Below the pieces are notes generated by a model. The model was not told the DNA's origin. It was given only the letters and a program-made list of their open reading frames with translations, and made no database searches. A DNA stretch of 64,000 bases from Flavobacterium sp. LHD-80 (lineage in GTDB: Bacteria; Bacteroidota; Bacteroidia; Flavobacteriales; Flavobacteriaceae): NCBI RefSeq assembly GCF_030929605.1, contig NZ_JAVFVS010000012.1, positions 310,001-374,000 on the forward strand, read 5' to 3'. Below are positions 51,272 through 59,100 of this stretch, piece after piece (position 1 is the stretch's first letter; each line of letters opens with the position of its first letter). A program made the translations under genes and the position numbers.

Positions 51272-52066
51272 CTAGACGTTTATGGTTACAACATAACCTT
51301 CAGAACCACGAATGTTAAAAACAGTTCCGTTTTCAAACAACAAATATTGTCCTTTAATTCCAACTAATTTACCTTGAAAAGAAGGTGTTTTATCTAAATT
51401 CAGGCTATTGATTTTTGCCGGATAACTTAAAACCGGATAATTCAATTCATAAACATCATTCTTTTGACTGTAAAAATAATCCTTCACTTCGGCCGGAATT
51501 AAGCTTTCCACTTTTGATTTTTCAAGTACTAAATCACAAGATTCTGCAGTACATTGAAGCATTTTTCTCCAATTCGTTTTATCTGTATAATGGTCTTTTA
51601 GAGCGACCTCTGTAATTCCTGCTAAATATCGGTTTGGAACCTCAACAATAGCAATGGCTTGTGTTGCACCTTGATCAATCCATCTTGTTGGGACTTGTGT
51701 TTTTCTTGTTACTCCTACTTTTACTTCAGTCGAAAAAGCCAAATAGACAATATGAGGCTGTAATTGCACTTGTGTTTCATATTCTAAATCACGATCAGCA
51801 ATTCCTAAATGAGCTGTACTCAATTCTGGTCGCATAATCCAGTCGCCAACGGCCGCACTTGAGTAAAAACAATCATAACAAAAACCTTGTCTGTATATTT
51901 TTTTCTTCTTACCGCAATTCAAACATTGAAAGCCGACAAAATTTATCTCAATCTCTTTACCCAATAATTGGTTCATACTTAAGAAACTATCTTCGAAAAC
52001 CAAATAATATTGAATTGGATTTCCCATTTCAGTCTGCATTTTTGTAAGTACGCCTTGATAAGTCAT
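51272..52066 (-). CDS. DUF2797 protein with a four-Cys knuckle
   Basis: This 264-residue cytoplasmic DUF2797 protein has two CxxC pairs at the N-terminal side (CLNCG near 48 and CYDC near 63, nine residues between) that should bind zinc. Its later region has HLGIADRDLEYETQVQLQPHIVYL and GVTRKTQVPTRWIDQGAT, widely kept in the family. Some members have a split nuclease-like motif but their role is unknown. It stands alone and is divergent from the GH3 gene. Confidence 0.9.
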   Translation of the reverse strand: MTYQGVLTKMQTEMGNPIQYYLVFEDSFLSMNQLLGKEIEINFVGFQCLNCGKKKKIYRQGFCYDCFYSSAAVGDWIMRPELSTAHLGIADRDLEYETQVQLQPHIVYLAFSTEVKVGVTRKTQVPTRWIDQGATQAIAIVEVPNRYLAGITEVALKDHYTDKTNWRKMLQCTAESCDLVLEKSKVESLIPAEVKDYFYSQKNDVYELNYPVLSYPAKINSLNLDKTPSFQGKLVGIKGQYLLFENGTVFNIRGSEGYVVTINV

Positions 52067-52188
52067 TGTTTTTTAGATTGAAGATTTTAGGTTTAAGTTT
52101 TGCTTCTCTGAGTTCTGAATTTAGATAATAATTCAATTTAATTCGAATCTTTACTCAATTTAGAATGGTTTTTTTTACAAAAAAATAC

Positions 52189-52196
52189 TATTTTTG
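52189..52196 (+). promoter_or_regulatory. -7 box TATTTTTG upstream of the GH3 gene
   Basis: A TAnnTTTG match 119 bp before the GH3 ATG, leaving a fairly long leader. Confidence 0.5.
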
Positions 52197-52314
52197 ATAA
52201 GATGACAAAGTTAATGTTTGTCTATTGATATTCAAATTTTAAATTTCTTGATTTTATGCAAAACGCAAGATCTAAAATTTAAAATAAGCAATCTAAAAAA
52301 TCTAAAATTCACTC

Positions 52315-53823
52315 ATGCCTGTATCTATCATTAACTCTTTCGCATCTTGGGTCCTCAAACAAAGGATACACCAAATAGAGCTTTTTCTAAAATATCCGAA
52401 TGAAGTTCAAGAAGAACTGTTGCATAATTTATTGACTGCTTCAGAAAATACGATAGTGGGAAAAAAATATGATTTTGCATCAATAAGTTCTTACCAGACT
52501 TTTGCTGAAAGAGTACCAATTTCTACTTATGAGGAATTACAGCCTTTGATTGAACGCACTCGCCAGGGTGAACAAAATGTTTTTTGGGAAACGCCAATAA
52601 AATGGTTTGCCAAATCTAGTGGTACAACAAATGCTAAAAGTAAATTTATCCCTGTAAGCAACGAGGCGTTAGAAGATTGTCATTATAAAGGAAGCAAAGA
52701 TTTGCTTTGTCTGTATTTGAATAATAATGAGGATTCTGAATTGTTTCTTGGGAAGAGTTTACGCTTAGGCGGAAGTTCTCAGATTTATGAAAACAACAAT
52801 ACTTTTTTTGGGGATTTATCGGCGATTTTAATTGAAAACATGCCAATTTGGGCCGAATTCAGCAGTACGCCAAGCAGTAAAACTTCGCTGATGAGCGAAT
52901 GGGAAACCAAAATTGCGGCAATTATAAATGAAACCAAAAACGAAAATGTAACCAGTTTTGCTGGAGTTCCATCTTGGATGCTGGTTTTAATGAATAAGGT
53001 TTTAGAAAATACTGGTAATCAAAATTTATTTGAACTTTGGCCAAATCTTGAAGTTTACTTTCACGGAGGCGTAAGTTTTTCACCTTACAAAGAGCAATAC
53101 AAGAAAATTTTACCCAGTTCAGATTTTAAATACTACGAAATTTACAATGCATCTGAAGGATTTTTTGCCATTCAGGATTTAAATTATTCAAGTGATTTAT
53201 TGCTGATGCTGGATTACGGAATTTTCTATGAATTTATTCCGATGGAAACTTTTGGAACTCCAAACCAAAAAGCAATTCGTCTTGCCGATGTTGAACTGAA
53301 TAAAAATTACGCCATTGTTATTACTACAAATTCTGGTTTGTGGCGTTATTTAATTGGCGATACCGTTCGTTTTACCTCTTTAAATCCGTATAGAATTAGA
53401 GTTACGGGAAGAACAAAACATCATATTAATGTTTTTGGCGAAGAATTAATGGTTGAAAACACCGATCAGGCTATTGCAAAAGCTTGTCAAGTCACACAAA
53501 CCGAAGTGATCGATTATACAGTTGCTCCTATTTTTATGCACGACAAAGAAAAAGGCGCTCACGAATGGATGATCGAATTCAAGAAAAAACCGGCTGACGT
53601 TGGTCTTTTCCAAAAAGTTCTGGATGAAACGTTACAAACTTTAAACTCTGATTACGAAGCAAAACGCTACAACAATATGACTTTAAATCCGCTAGTGATT
53701 AATGTTGCTCGTGAAAATTTATTTTATGATTGGTTGAAGGAACGTGATAAATTAGGCGGACAGCATAAAATTCCGAGACTTTCTAATCAGAGGGATTATT
53801 TGGAACAGTTGAAGGAGATGTAG
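52315..53823 (+). CDS. GH3-family acyl-acid amide synthetase
   Basis: This 502-residue bacterial GH3 protein is of the ANL adenylating superfamily. Plant GH3 enzymes conjugate auxin or jasmonate to amino acids; bacterial ones are little studied. The ATP motif 1 is SSGTTNAKSKFIPVS (about 101-115) and motif 2 YYEIYNASEGFFAI (about 275-288). Motif 3 is YLIGDTVRFTSLNPYRIRVTGR (about 343-364). All catalytic regions are intact. It should adenylate a carboxylic acid and join it to an amine. It stands alone; the acid substrate is not known. Confidence 0.9.
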   Translation: MPVSIINSFASWVLKQRIHQIELFLKYPNEVQEELLHNLLTASENTIVGKKYDFASISSYQTFAERVPISTYEELQPLIERTRQGEQNVFWETPIKWFAKSSGTTNAKSKFIPVSNEALEDCHYKGSKDLLCLYLNNNEDSELFLGKSLRLGGSSQIYENNNTFFGDLSAILIENMPIWAEFSSTPSSKTSLMSEWETKIAAIINETKNENVTSFAGVPSWMLVLMNKVLENTGNQNLFELWPNLEVYFHGGVSFSPYKEQYKKILPSSDFKYYEIYNASEGFFAIQDLNYSSDLLLMLDYGIFYEFIPMETFGTPNQKAIRLADVELNKNYAIVITTNSGLWRYLIGDTVRFTSLNPYRIRVTGRTKHHINVFGEELMVENTDQAIAKACQVTQTEVIDYTVAPIFMHDKEKGAHEWMIEFKKKPADVGLFQKVLDETLQTLNSDYEAKRYNNMTLNPLVINVARENLFYDWLKERDKLGGQHKIPRLSNQRDYLEQLKEM

Positions 53824-53834
53824 GATTGCTATTT

Positions 53835-53869
53835 TGCCACGAATTTCACGAATTATCACGAATTAAATA
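53835..53869 (+). repeat. GCCACGAATTTCACGAATT fragment
   Basis: TGCCACGAATTTCACGAATT then ATCACGAATTAAAT: a short relative of the inner arms of the element at 14731-14907. Confidence 0.6.
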
Positions 53870-53872
53870 TTT

Positions 53873-54451
53873 ATGAATATTGAACTTATACAAAAAAGAG
53901 GTCTTAATTCGCGAAAGTTTATATTAACTAAAGACAGAATAATTGTAGATACAAAAACACTTCGCAAGAATGACAAATATGAAGTAAAACTTGATCAATT
54001 AGGTTTTGAAATTCATTATCGAGCAGATAGTACTATTGTGGGGAAAATATTTTTTGGAATGTGTATTTGTGTGTTAATAGCGCTTCCATTTTTATATTTT
54101 ATCACCAAACAAATTGACACAGGAGCTTTCATAATTAATTGCATAATTTGGGGAATTCTAGTTTTAGCAAATTATTTTAAACAACATCAAGACGACATAT
54201 ATTTGGTTGACGGACAAACAACACTTGTTTTTTATAGAGAAATTCCGAATGAAAAAAGCGTATTGGAATTTATCGAAAAGGTTAAATCAAATTCAAAAAA
54301 TTATATTAGAGAAAAGTATACCGATTTTGACGATGTAATTTCAGATGAAGAATTTTATGCTCGCTTAAAATGGCTAAAAGACAAGGAAGTTATTAATTCT
54401 TCTGAATATAAAACTTATAAAGCAAATTTTGAAACAAAACGTTTATTGTAA
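53873..54451 (+). CDS. Two-helix membrane protein with bPH-like N-terminus
   Basis: This 192-residue protein has an N-terminal beta-rich part (1-60; FILTKDRIIVDTKTLRKNDKYEVKL), two adjacent membrane helices (about 64-84 and 90-108) and a cytoplasmic tail ending in a helical region (SDEEFYARLKWLKDKEVI). The end resembles SHOCT-type motifs (short C-terminal helices found in bacterial membrane proteins). I do not recognise a named family. It begins 49 bp after the GH3 stop, probably in the same transcript. Confidence 0.75.
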   Translation: MNIELIQKRGLNSRKFILTKDRIIVDTKTLRKNDKYEVKLDQLGFEIHYRADSTIVGKIFFGMCICVLIALPFLYFITKQIDTGAFIINCIIWGILVLANYFKQHQDDIYLVDGQTTLVFYREIPNEKSVLEFIEKVKSNSKNYIREKYTDFDDVISDEEFYARLKWLKDKEVINSSEYKTYKANFETKRLL

Positions 54452-54526
54452 TTTCAAAGCTTTTCCTTAAAAAGTCTCTTTTAAAGTTAATGGTTTCCTT
54501 TAGAAACGCTAATTCCACTAAATCGC

Positions 54527-54612
54527 ATGAGGGATAGAAGTGGAAATCCTTTTTGTTTTTTCTTTAAAAACAAAAAGATTGCAACGGATAGCCCGACCCG
54601 GAGGGGCATGCC
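54527..54612 (+). repeat. Arm-hairpin dispersed repeat, copy D
   Basis: The arms GAGGGATAGAAGTGGAAATC and GATTGCAACGGATAGCCCGA flank a 12-bp hairpin (CTTTTTGTTTTT at 54549-54560, AAAAACAAAAAG at 54566-54577, loop TCTTT). The pairing is kept although the sequence differs from copy C. Confidence 0.85.
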
Positions 54613-54619
54613 ATTATTA

Positions 54620-54650
54620 AGATTCTGAGGTTCTAAGTTGCTAAGATTTT
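54620..54650 (-). repeat. CTTAG-type repeat fragment
   Basis: Minus-strand AAAATCTTAGCAACTTAGAA then CCTCAGAATC. Relatives are at 20739, 61539 and 61651. Confidence 0.65.
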
Positions 54651-54657
54651 CTCAATA

Positions 54658-54759
54658 TTGTCATTCCGAGGAACGAGGAATCTCCACGAGAAGCTCTACA
54701 AAGATTGGATTCTCGTTGCGGAGTTACTTGTGGAGATTCCTCGTTCCTCGGAATGACAA
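54658..54759. repeat. 102-bp element with 30-bp perfect inverted ends, copy 2
   Basis: Arms 54658-54687 and 54730-54759 are the same sequence as in the copy at 11959-12060. Only the interior differs by point changes, and the total length is identical. It lies just behind serB (minus) and may end that transcript. Confidence 0.88.
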
Positions 54760-54791
54760 GAATGCGTGTCAGACTAAGCGACACCAAGACT

Positions 54792-56021
54792 TTACATCAT
54801 ATCAATATATCGATCGTGATATCCTAAAAGATACAAAACACCATCAAGACCTAAACTAGAAATTGAGGTTGAAGCGCTTTCTTTTACTTTTGGTTTGGCG
54901 TGGAAAGCAATTCCTAGGCCGGCTAAGTTTAGCATTGGCAAATCGTTTGCTCCATCACCAACAGCGATTGTTTGGTTGATGTGGATTCCTTCTTTCTCGG
55001 CAATTGCTTTTAAATGTTCGGCTTTTTTCTGACCGTCTACTATATCACCTATATATTTACCTGTTAGTTTTCCGTCTTTTATCTCCAATTGATTAGCGTG
55101 AACGTAATCAATTCCTAATTCTTTTTGCAGGTATTCACCAAAATAAGTGAAACCTCCTGAAAGAATTGCGGTTTTATAACCATAGTATTTCAAAGCTTTC
55201 ATCAAGCGGTGCGCACCTTGTGTAATTGGCAAATTAATCGCTACATTATGCAAAACCTCTTCGCTCAAACCTTCAAGCAAAGCCATACGTTTTTTAAAAC
55301 TTTCGTTGAAATCAATTTCGCCATTCATAGCCGATTCTGTAATTGCCCTTACTTGATCTCCTACTCCATTTAATTCTGCCAATTCATCGATAACTTCAGT
55401 TTGGATCAAAGTCGAATCCATATCGAAACAAACTAAACGGCGATTTCTTCTGTAAATATTATCTTCTTGGAACGAAATATCAACGTTTAAGGTTCGTGAA
55501 ATTTCCATAAAACTTGCCGTCATGACAATTTTATTTACAATTTCACCTGTTACCGATAATTGAATACAAGAACGCGGATATTCTTCTTTTTCAACAATAG
55601 AAGTTCTGCCTGTTAAGCGTATAATAGAATCAATATTCAGATTTTGATCTGACATTATTTTAGTTACTGCAGCCAATTGAGAAGCAGCTAGTTTTTCACC
55701 TAAAATATTGATAATGTAGCGTTGTTTTGATTGTGATTTTACCCATGTTTCGTAATCTTCGATAGAAATTGGAATAAATTTCACTTTAATTTCCAGTTCG
55801 TAAGCTTTGAACAACAAGTCTTTCAAAACTGGCGCAGAAGAAGAACCTGCAGCAATCTCGAACAAAATCCCTAAAGAAAGTGTATCGTGAATATCGGCTT
55901 GACCGATATCTAAAATATTAGCATCATAAGCCGCCAATACAGCTGTCAAACCTGCTGTAACCCCTATTTTATCATGTCCTGAAACTTTTAATAAAATAAT
56001 TTCTTTATCCTCTATTGCCAT
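54792..56021 (-). CDS. serB: Phosphoserine phosphatase with ACT domains
   Basis: SerB dephosphorylates phosphoserine to serine, the last step of the serine pathway. The 409-residue protein has two ACT domains (about 1-85 and 95-180) that bind an amino acid, probably serine, as feedback sites. The HAD domain carries catalytic Asp residues in FDMDSTLIQTEVIDE (about 200-214), SGGF near 290 and the metal-binding GDGANDLPML (about 362-371). The length and layout fit mycobacterial-type SerB2 more than the short E. coli form. It stands alone. Confidence 0.94.
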   Translation of the reverse strand: MAIEDKEIILLKVSGHDKIGVTAGLTAVLAAYDANILDIGQADIHDTLSLGILFEIAAGSSSAPVLKDLLFKAYELEIKVKFIPISIEDYETWVKSQSKQRYIINILGEKLAASQLAAVTKIMSDQNLNIDSIIRLTGRTSIVEKEEYPRSCIQLSVTGEIVNKIVMTASFMEISRTLNVDISFQEDNIYRRNRRLVCFDMDSTLIQTEVIDELAELNGVGDQVRAITESAMNGEIDFNESFKKRMALLEGLSEEVLHNVAINLPITQGAHRLMKALKYYGYKTAILSGGFTYFGEYLQKELGIDYVHANQLEIKDGKLTGKYIGDIVDGQKKAEHLKAIAEKEGIHINQTIAVGDGANDLPMLNLAGLGIAFHAKPKVKESASTSISSLGLDGVLYLLGYHDRYIDMM

Positions 56022-56179
56022 TTTTTCTTTATTGATTTTGAAGCGACAAAAATCGGCAATCTATAGTTGATAAAAAAGAATAATCTTTGTTTTTTTTGCA
56101 AACAAAAAGCGCATATTCATGCGCTTTTTTGAGTAATTTAACAAATATGTTCCGCTATTACAATAACTTAACTTTAAAA

Positions 56180-56617
56180 TTATCCTGCTGGCTGATTTTC
56201 GTCAAAGTTTACCATCCATTTTGTACCAAATTTGTCTGTGAACATTCCGAAATAAGCGCCCCAAAAAGTTTTAGCTAAAGGCATTTCAATTTTACCACCC
56301 GCTGAAAGTCCATTATAAATTCGGTCAGCTTCTTCTGTACTTTCGGTATTAATTGAAACTGAAAAATTATCACCAATAGGAAGTTTTCCAAATCTTGTTG
56401 AACTGTCACTTCCCATCAAAACAGTATTACCAATTGGTAATGAAACGTGCATAATTCTTTCTGCATCTTCTGCTGAAACTTGATCGCACCCCTCTTCAAC
56501 GGGCATTTCTTTAAATTTTCCGATGTACGGAAATTCCCCGCCAAAAACGGATTTGTAAAACAGAAATGCTTCTTCGCAATTTCCGTCAAAAAGTAAATAA
56601 GGGTTTACTGTTGCCAT
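56180..56617 (-). CDS. PhnB-like VOC protein
   Basis: This 145-residue glyoxalase/bleomycin-resistance-fold (VOC) protein is of the PhnB/3-demethylubiquinone-like type: PYLLFDGNCEEAFLFYKSVFGG start, GNTVLMGSDSS centre, and FWGAYFGMFTDKFGTKWMVNF end. It lacks the metal ligand set of glyoxalase I. It closes an array of three VOC and three SRPBCC genes on this strand; function unknown. Such arrays are used for detoxification or are of unknown metabolic role. Confidence 0.88.
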   Translation of the reverse strand: MATVNPYLLFDGNCEEAFLFYKSVFGGEFPYIGKFKEMPVEEGCDQVSAEDAERIMHVSLPIGNTVLMGSDSSTRFGKLPIGDNFSVSINTESTEEADRIYNGLSAGGKIEMPLAKTFWGAYFGMFTDKFGTKWMVNFDENQPAG

Positions 56618-56716
56618 AATATTTTTTATTAATTGTTGATTGTTAATTATAAATTGTTAATGTCTTTTAAAAGCATTTTAAGAATAAACATGTCTTTGCT
56701 CTTTATTCTATTCTCT

Positions 56717-57151
56717 TTACTCTGATAATTCTTTCACTTTCTCTAATCCTTTCGGAAAAGCGTCTTTAAAATAATCGATATACTTTTCGACAACATCCAC
56801 TTGAGCTGTCAAATCCACAAATTCGTCATCTGGTGTTAATCGATAAGTCTCCATTGCACCGCTCCATTTTTTAGTTTCTTCGTCAAGAGGCAGTTCTTTA
56901 TGGTCTTTAATTTCCCCAATATGCTTAAAAGCCATGTATTCATTTGGAATTTTCTTTTCAATAATGCTGTTCATTCCTTCACCGCTTGGCGACATGAAAT
57001 GTATTTTATCACCTTCATTCCAATCACTTATAGCATATGAACCTTCACAGAAAGCCCCTGTCCACTCTTTATAAGTGTCATCGTTCCATAAAACCTCCCA
57101 GACTTTTGTCGCAGGAGCTTTAATTCTAATTTTAAATTCTAATGTTTCCAT
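56717..57151 (-). CDS. SRPBCC-family protein (AHSA1-like)
   Basis: This 144-residue START/SRPBCC fold protein has the start LEFKIRIKAPATKVWEVLWND, a beta cavity, and an end LTAQVDVVEKYIDYFKDAF with the usual C-terminal helix. It follows a VOC gene by 2 nt, so the two are co-translated. It probably binds a hydrophobic ligand; no catalytic residues are evident. Confidence 0.88.
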   Translation of the reverse strand: METLEFKIRIKAPATKVWEVLWNDDTYKEWTGAFCEGSYAISDWNEGDKIHFMSPSGEGMNSIIEKKIPNEYMAFKHIGEIKDHKELPLDEETKKWSGAMETYRLTPDDEFVDLTAQVDVVEKYIDYFKDAFPKGLEKVKELSE

Positions 57152-57153
57152 AA

Positions 57154-57561
57154 TTACGACAATTTACTAAAATCCATAAACAAAACATTCCAGCGATGCC
57201 CGTCTAGATCAGCAAATCCAAAGCCGTACATCCAACCCTGACTTTCTGCAGGTGCTGAAAAAACAGTTCCACCGGCTTCTTTGACTTTCTCAGCCAATTC
57301 ATCGACTTCTTCTCTACTTTCAGCATCGATCGAAATCAATACTTCAGAACTGGAACTGGTATCAGTAATGCCGTTTTGAGAAAAGGTAGTAAAAAGTGAT
57401 TCTTCAAAAAGCATCACTACAAAATGTCCTTCACCAACTACCATACAAGTAGAACTTGGCGTATCGTGTTGTTCATTAAACGAAAAACCTATTTTCCAGA
57501 AAAAATCCTTCGCTTTTGCGATATTCTTAACAGGCAAATTCAACCATATTTGTTTTGTCAT
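57154..57561 (-). CDS. VOC-family protein, paralogue of the 58553 gene
   Basis: This 135-residue vicinal-oxygen-chelate protein starts WLNLPVKNIAKAKDFFWKIGF, with a central VVMLFEESLFTTFSQ and an end GWMYGFGFADLDGHRWNVLFMD. It shares wording with the VOC gene at 58553-58960 (LNLPVK, TSSEVLISI, ESREEVDE, GWMY), so the two are tandem paralogues. The His and Glu that bind metal in glyoxalase I are only partly kept. The SRPBCC gene at 57151 begins 2 nt after its stop. Confidence 0.88.
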   Translation of the reverse strand: MTKQIWLNLPVKNIAKAKDFFWKIGFSFNEQHDTPSSTCMVVGEGHFVVMLFEESLFTTFSQNGITDTSSSSEVLISIDAESREEVDELAEKVKEAGGTVFSAPAESQGWMYGFGFADLDGHRWNVLFMDFSKLS

Positions 57562-57681
57562 TGTTTCGATTTTTTTGTTAGATATTTTTTTTTTTAAACC
57601 ATATAAGTAATGTAAGCACAGTTTGACGATTAACTGAGCCTTTGTCCATCTGCACCTTAAAACCTTTGAACCTAAAAGAAA

Positions 57682-58086
57682 CTAATTATTCTCGACGTAA
57701 TTTTTAAAATTATCCAAAATTGCCTGCCAGCCACCACGCTGCATTTCTTCAGGATTTTGTGTTTCTGGCTCAAAACTTTCAATTATTTCAACACCTTCAG
57801 GAATTTCTTTAAAGATAATTTCAGTCTTTCTTCCATCTCCCATTGTATAATTGATTGCCTCGTTTTCTTTTACCAATGTATATTCTCCCCAGAAATCAAA
57901 ACTCATACTACCGTCTTTTGCTGCCATTGTTGTCGAGAATTTCCCTCCTTCTCTTAAATCATTTTCTGCACGTGGCGTATGCCATTCTGGAGATGCAAAT
58001 GCCCATTTTGTAATATGCTCGGGGTTATTCCAAAATTCCCAAACTTTTTCTTTAGATGCTTTTATCGTATTTTTTATTGTTATCAT
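57682..58086 (-). CDS. SRPBCC-family protein, paralogue of the 58134 gene
   Basis: This 134-residue SRPBCC protein starts MITIKNTIKASKEKVWEFW and contains AENDLREGGKFSTTMAAKDGS, ending QAILDNFKNYVENN. It is clearly paralogous to the gene at 58134-58538 (AENDLKVGGKF, VIDNFKAYVEKN). Its AHSA1-like cavity suggests small-molecule binding. The 120-bp space between it and the next VOC gene has no terminator. Confidence 0.88.
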   Translation of the reverse strand: MITIKNTIKASKEKVWEFWNNPEHITKWAFASPEWHTPRAENDLREGGKFSTTMAAKDGSMSFDFWGEYTLVKENEAINYTMGDGRKTEIIFKEIPEGVEIIESFEPETQNPEEMQRGGWQAILDNFKNYVENN

Positions 58087-58133
58087 TATTTATCAAATTA
58101 TTTCATGAATTTATTCTTCGTTTGAAATTCTGC

Positions 58134-58538
58134 TTAATTCTTTTCGACATAAGCTTTAAAATTATCGATAACCGTTTGACACCATTGCTTCTGCATACTT
58201 TCTGAATCTTCTTTTGTGGGTTCAAAAACTTCGGTAATTTTCACTTTATTATCAATATTTTCAAATTGCACGCTTCCTATTCTATTGTCAGTAAGTTTGT
58301 ATTCTATTAATAAAAGACTTTCGATTTTCGTATAGATTCCTTCAAAATCAAAACTTGCGTTTTCGCCTTTTTGAGCCATTTTATATTTGAATTTCCCTCC
58401 AACTTTCAAATCATTTTCGGCATATTTCGTATACCAATTATCTATTGCTGTATTCCAGTTTTGAACATGTTCTGGCAAAGTCCAAAATTCCCAAACTTTC
58501 TCTATCGATGCCTCTATTGTGTTTTGGACAGTTATCAT
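58134..58538 (-). CDS. SRPBCC-family protein (AHSA1-like)
   Basis: A 134-residue SRPBCC protein. I chose ATG at 58538 (MITVQNTIEASIEKVWEFW) because its paralogue starts with MITIKNT; an in-frame GTG at 58556 would add six residues and would overlap the VOC stop. The preceding VOC gene ends 14 nt before this start. AENDLKVGGKFKYKMAQKG and a final helix are shared with the paralogue. Confidence 0.87.
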   Translation of the reverse strand: MITVQNTIEASIEKVWEFWTLPEHVQNWNTAIDNWYTKYAENDLKVGGKFKYKMAQKGENASFDFEGIYTKIESLLLIEYKLTDNRIGSVQFENIDNKVKITEVFEPTKEDSESMQKQWCQTVIDNFKAYVEKN

Positions 58539-58552
58539 TTTTTTAGATAGTA

Positions 58553-58960
58553 TCACATTTCCGGTATCTGACTTTCATCCATGTAGAAAATTTCCCAATG
58601 GTGGTTATCCATATCTAGAAAAGTTCTTTGATACATCCATCCATAATCTTTTGCCGGAATGTAATCCACGCCGCCTGCTTTAATAGCTTTTTCTATCATT
58701 TCATCTACTTGTTCACGAGAATCCAAAGAAATTGAAATAAGAACTTCGCTAGTTGTAGCAGCATCACAAATTTGTTTTTGGGTAAAAGTTTTATAAAACT
58801 CTTCAACCAAAAGCATGACAAATATATTTTCGTCGATTACGATACAAGCTCCTTTTTCGTTTGTGAATTTTGGATTGGTCGAAAAGCCTAGTTCATTATA
58901 AAAAGCCACTGCCCTGTTTAAATCTTTTACGGGAAGATTTAAGAAGATTTTTGTTTTCAT
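58553..58960 (-). CDS. VOC-family protein, first gene of the array
   Basis: This 135-residue VOC protein starts MKTKIFLNLPVKDLNRAVAF, with FVMLLVEEFYKTFTQKQICD and an end GWMYQRTFLDMDNHHWEIFY. It is the promoter-proximal gene of the leftward array and lies opposite the GlxA-type regulator gene 140 bp away, which may control it. The other tandem paralogue is at 57154-57561. Substrate unknown. Confidence 0.88.
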   Translation of the reverse strand: MKTKIFLNLPVKDLNRAVAFYNELGFSTNPKFTNEKGACIVIDENIFVMLLVEEFYKTFTQKQICDAATTSEVLISISLDSREQVDEMIEKAIKAGGVDYIPAKDYGWMYQRTFLDMDNHHWEIFYMDESQIPEM

Positions 58961-59028
58961 CTTGATAAAATTACGAATTTATTAAAACAAATTTAATTTT
59001 TTAAGATTACTTAAAAATGCTAATAAAA

Positions 59029-59051
59029 GTCATTTTAAGGGTCATTTAAGA
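59029..59051 (+). promoter_or_regulatory. Direct repeats GTCATTTTAAGG / GTCATTTAAGA upstream of the GlxA-type gene
   Basis: Two near-identical 11-12-bp repeats in phase (about one helical turn), ending 10 bp before the -7 box at 59061. A third partial unit CATTTTA follows at 59052. Their position suits an AraC-type activator or autoregulator. Confidence 0.5.
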
Positions 59052-59060
59052 CATTTTACT

Positions 59061-59068
59061 TACTTTTG
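59061..59068 (+). promoter_or_regulatory. -7 box TACTTTTG of the GlxA-type regulator
   Basis: A full TAnnTTTG match 32 bp before the ATG at 59101. Confidence 0.7.
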
Positions 59069-59100
59069 TCAAATTGCTAATCTTCAAAATACCACAAATC

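Noticed and set aside
54638..54859. 73-codon open frame on the plus strand
   Set aside because: It crosses a CTTAG fragment and the 102-bp element and ends in antisense of serB.
58539..58556. GTG start for the SRPBCC gene
   Set aside because: The paralogue begins at the equivalent of ATG 58538; GTG also overlaps the VOC stop.
59074..59100. TTG start for the GlxA-type gene
   Set aside because: The -7 box at 59061 would put the start inside the leader; ATG at 59101 fits family length.
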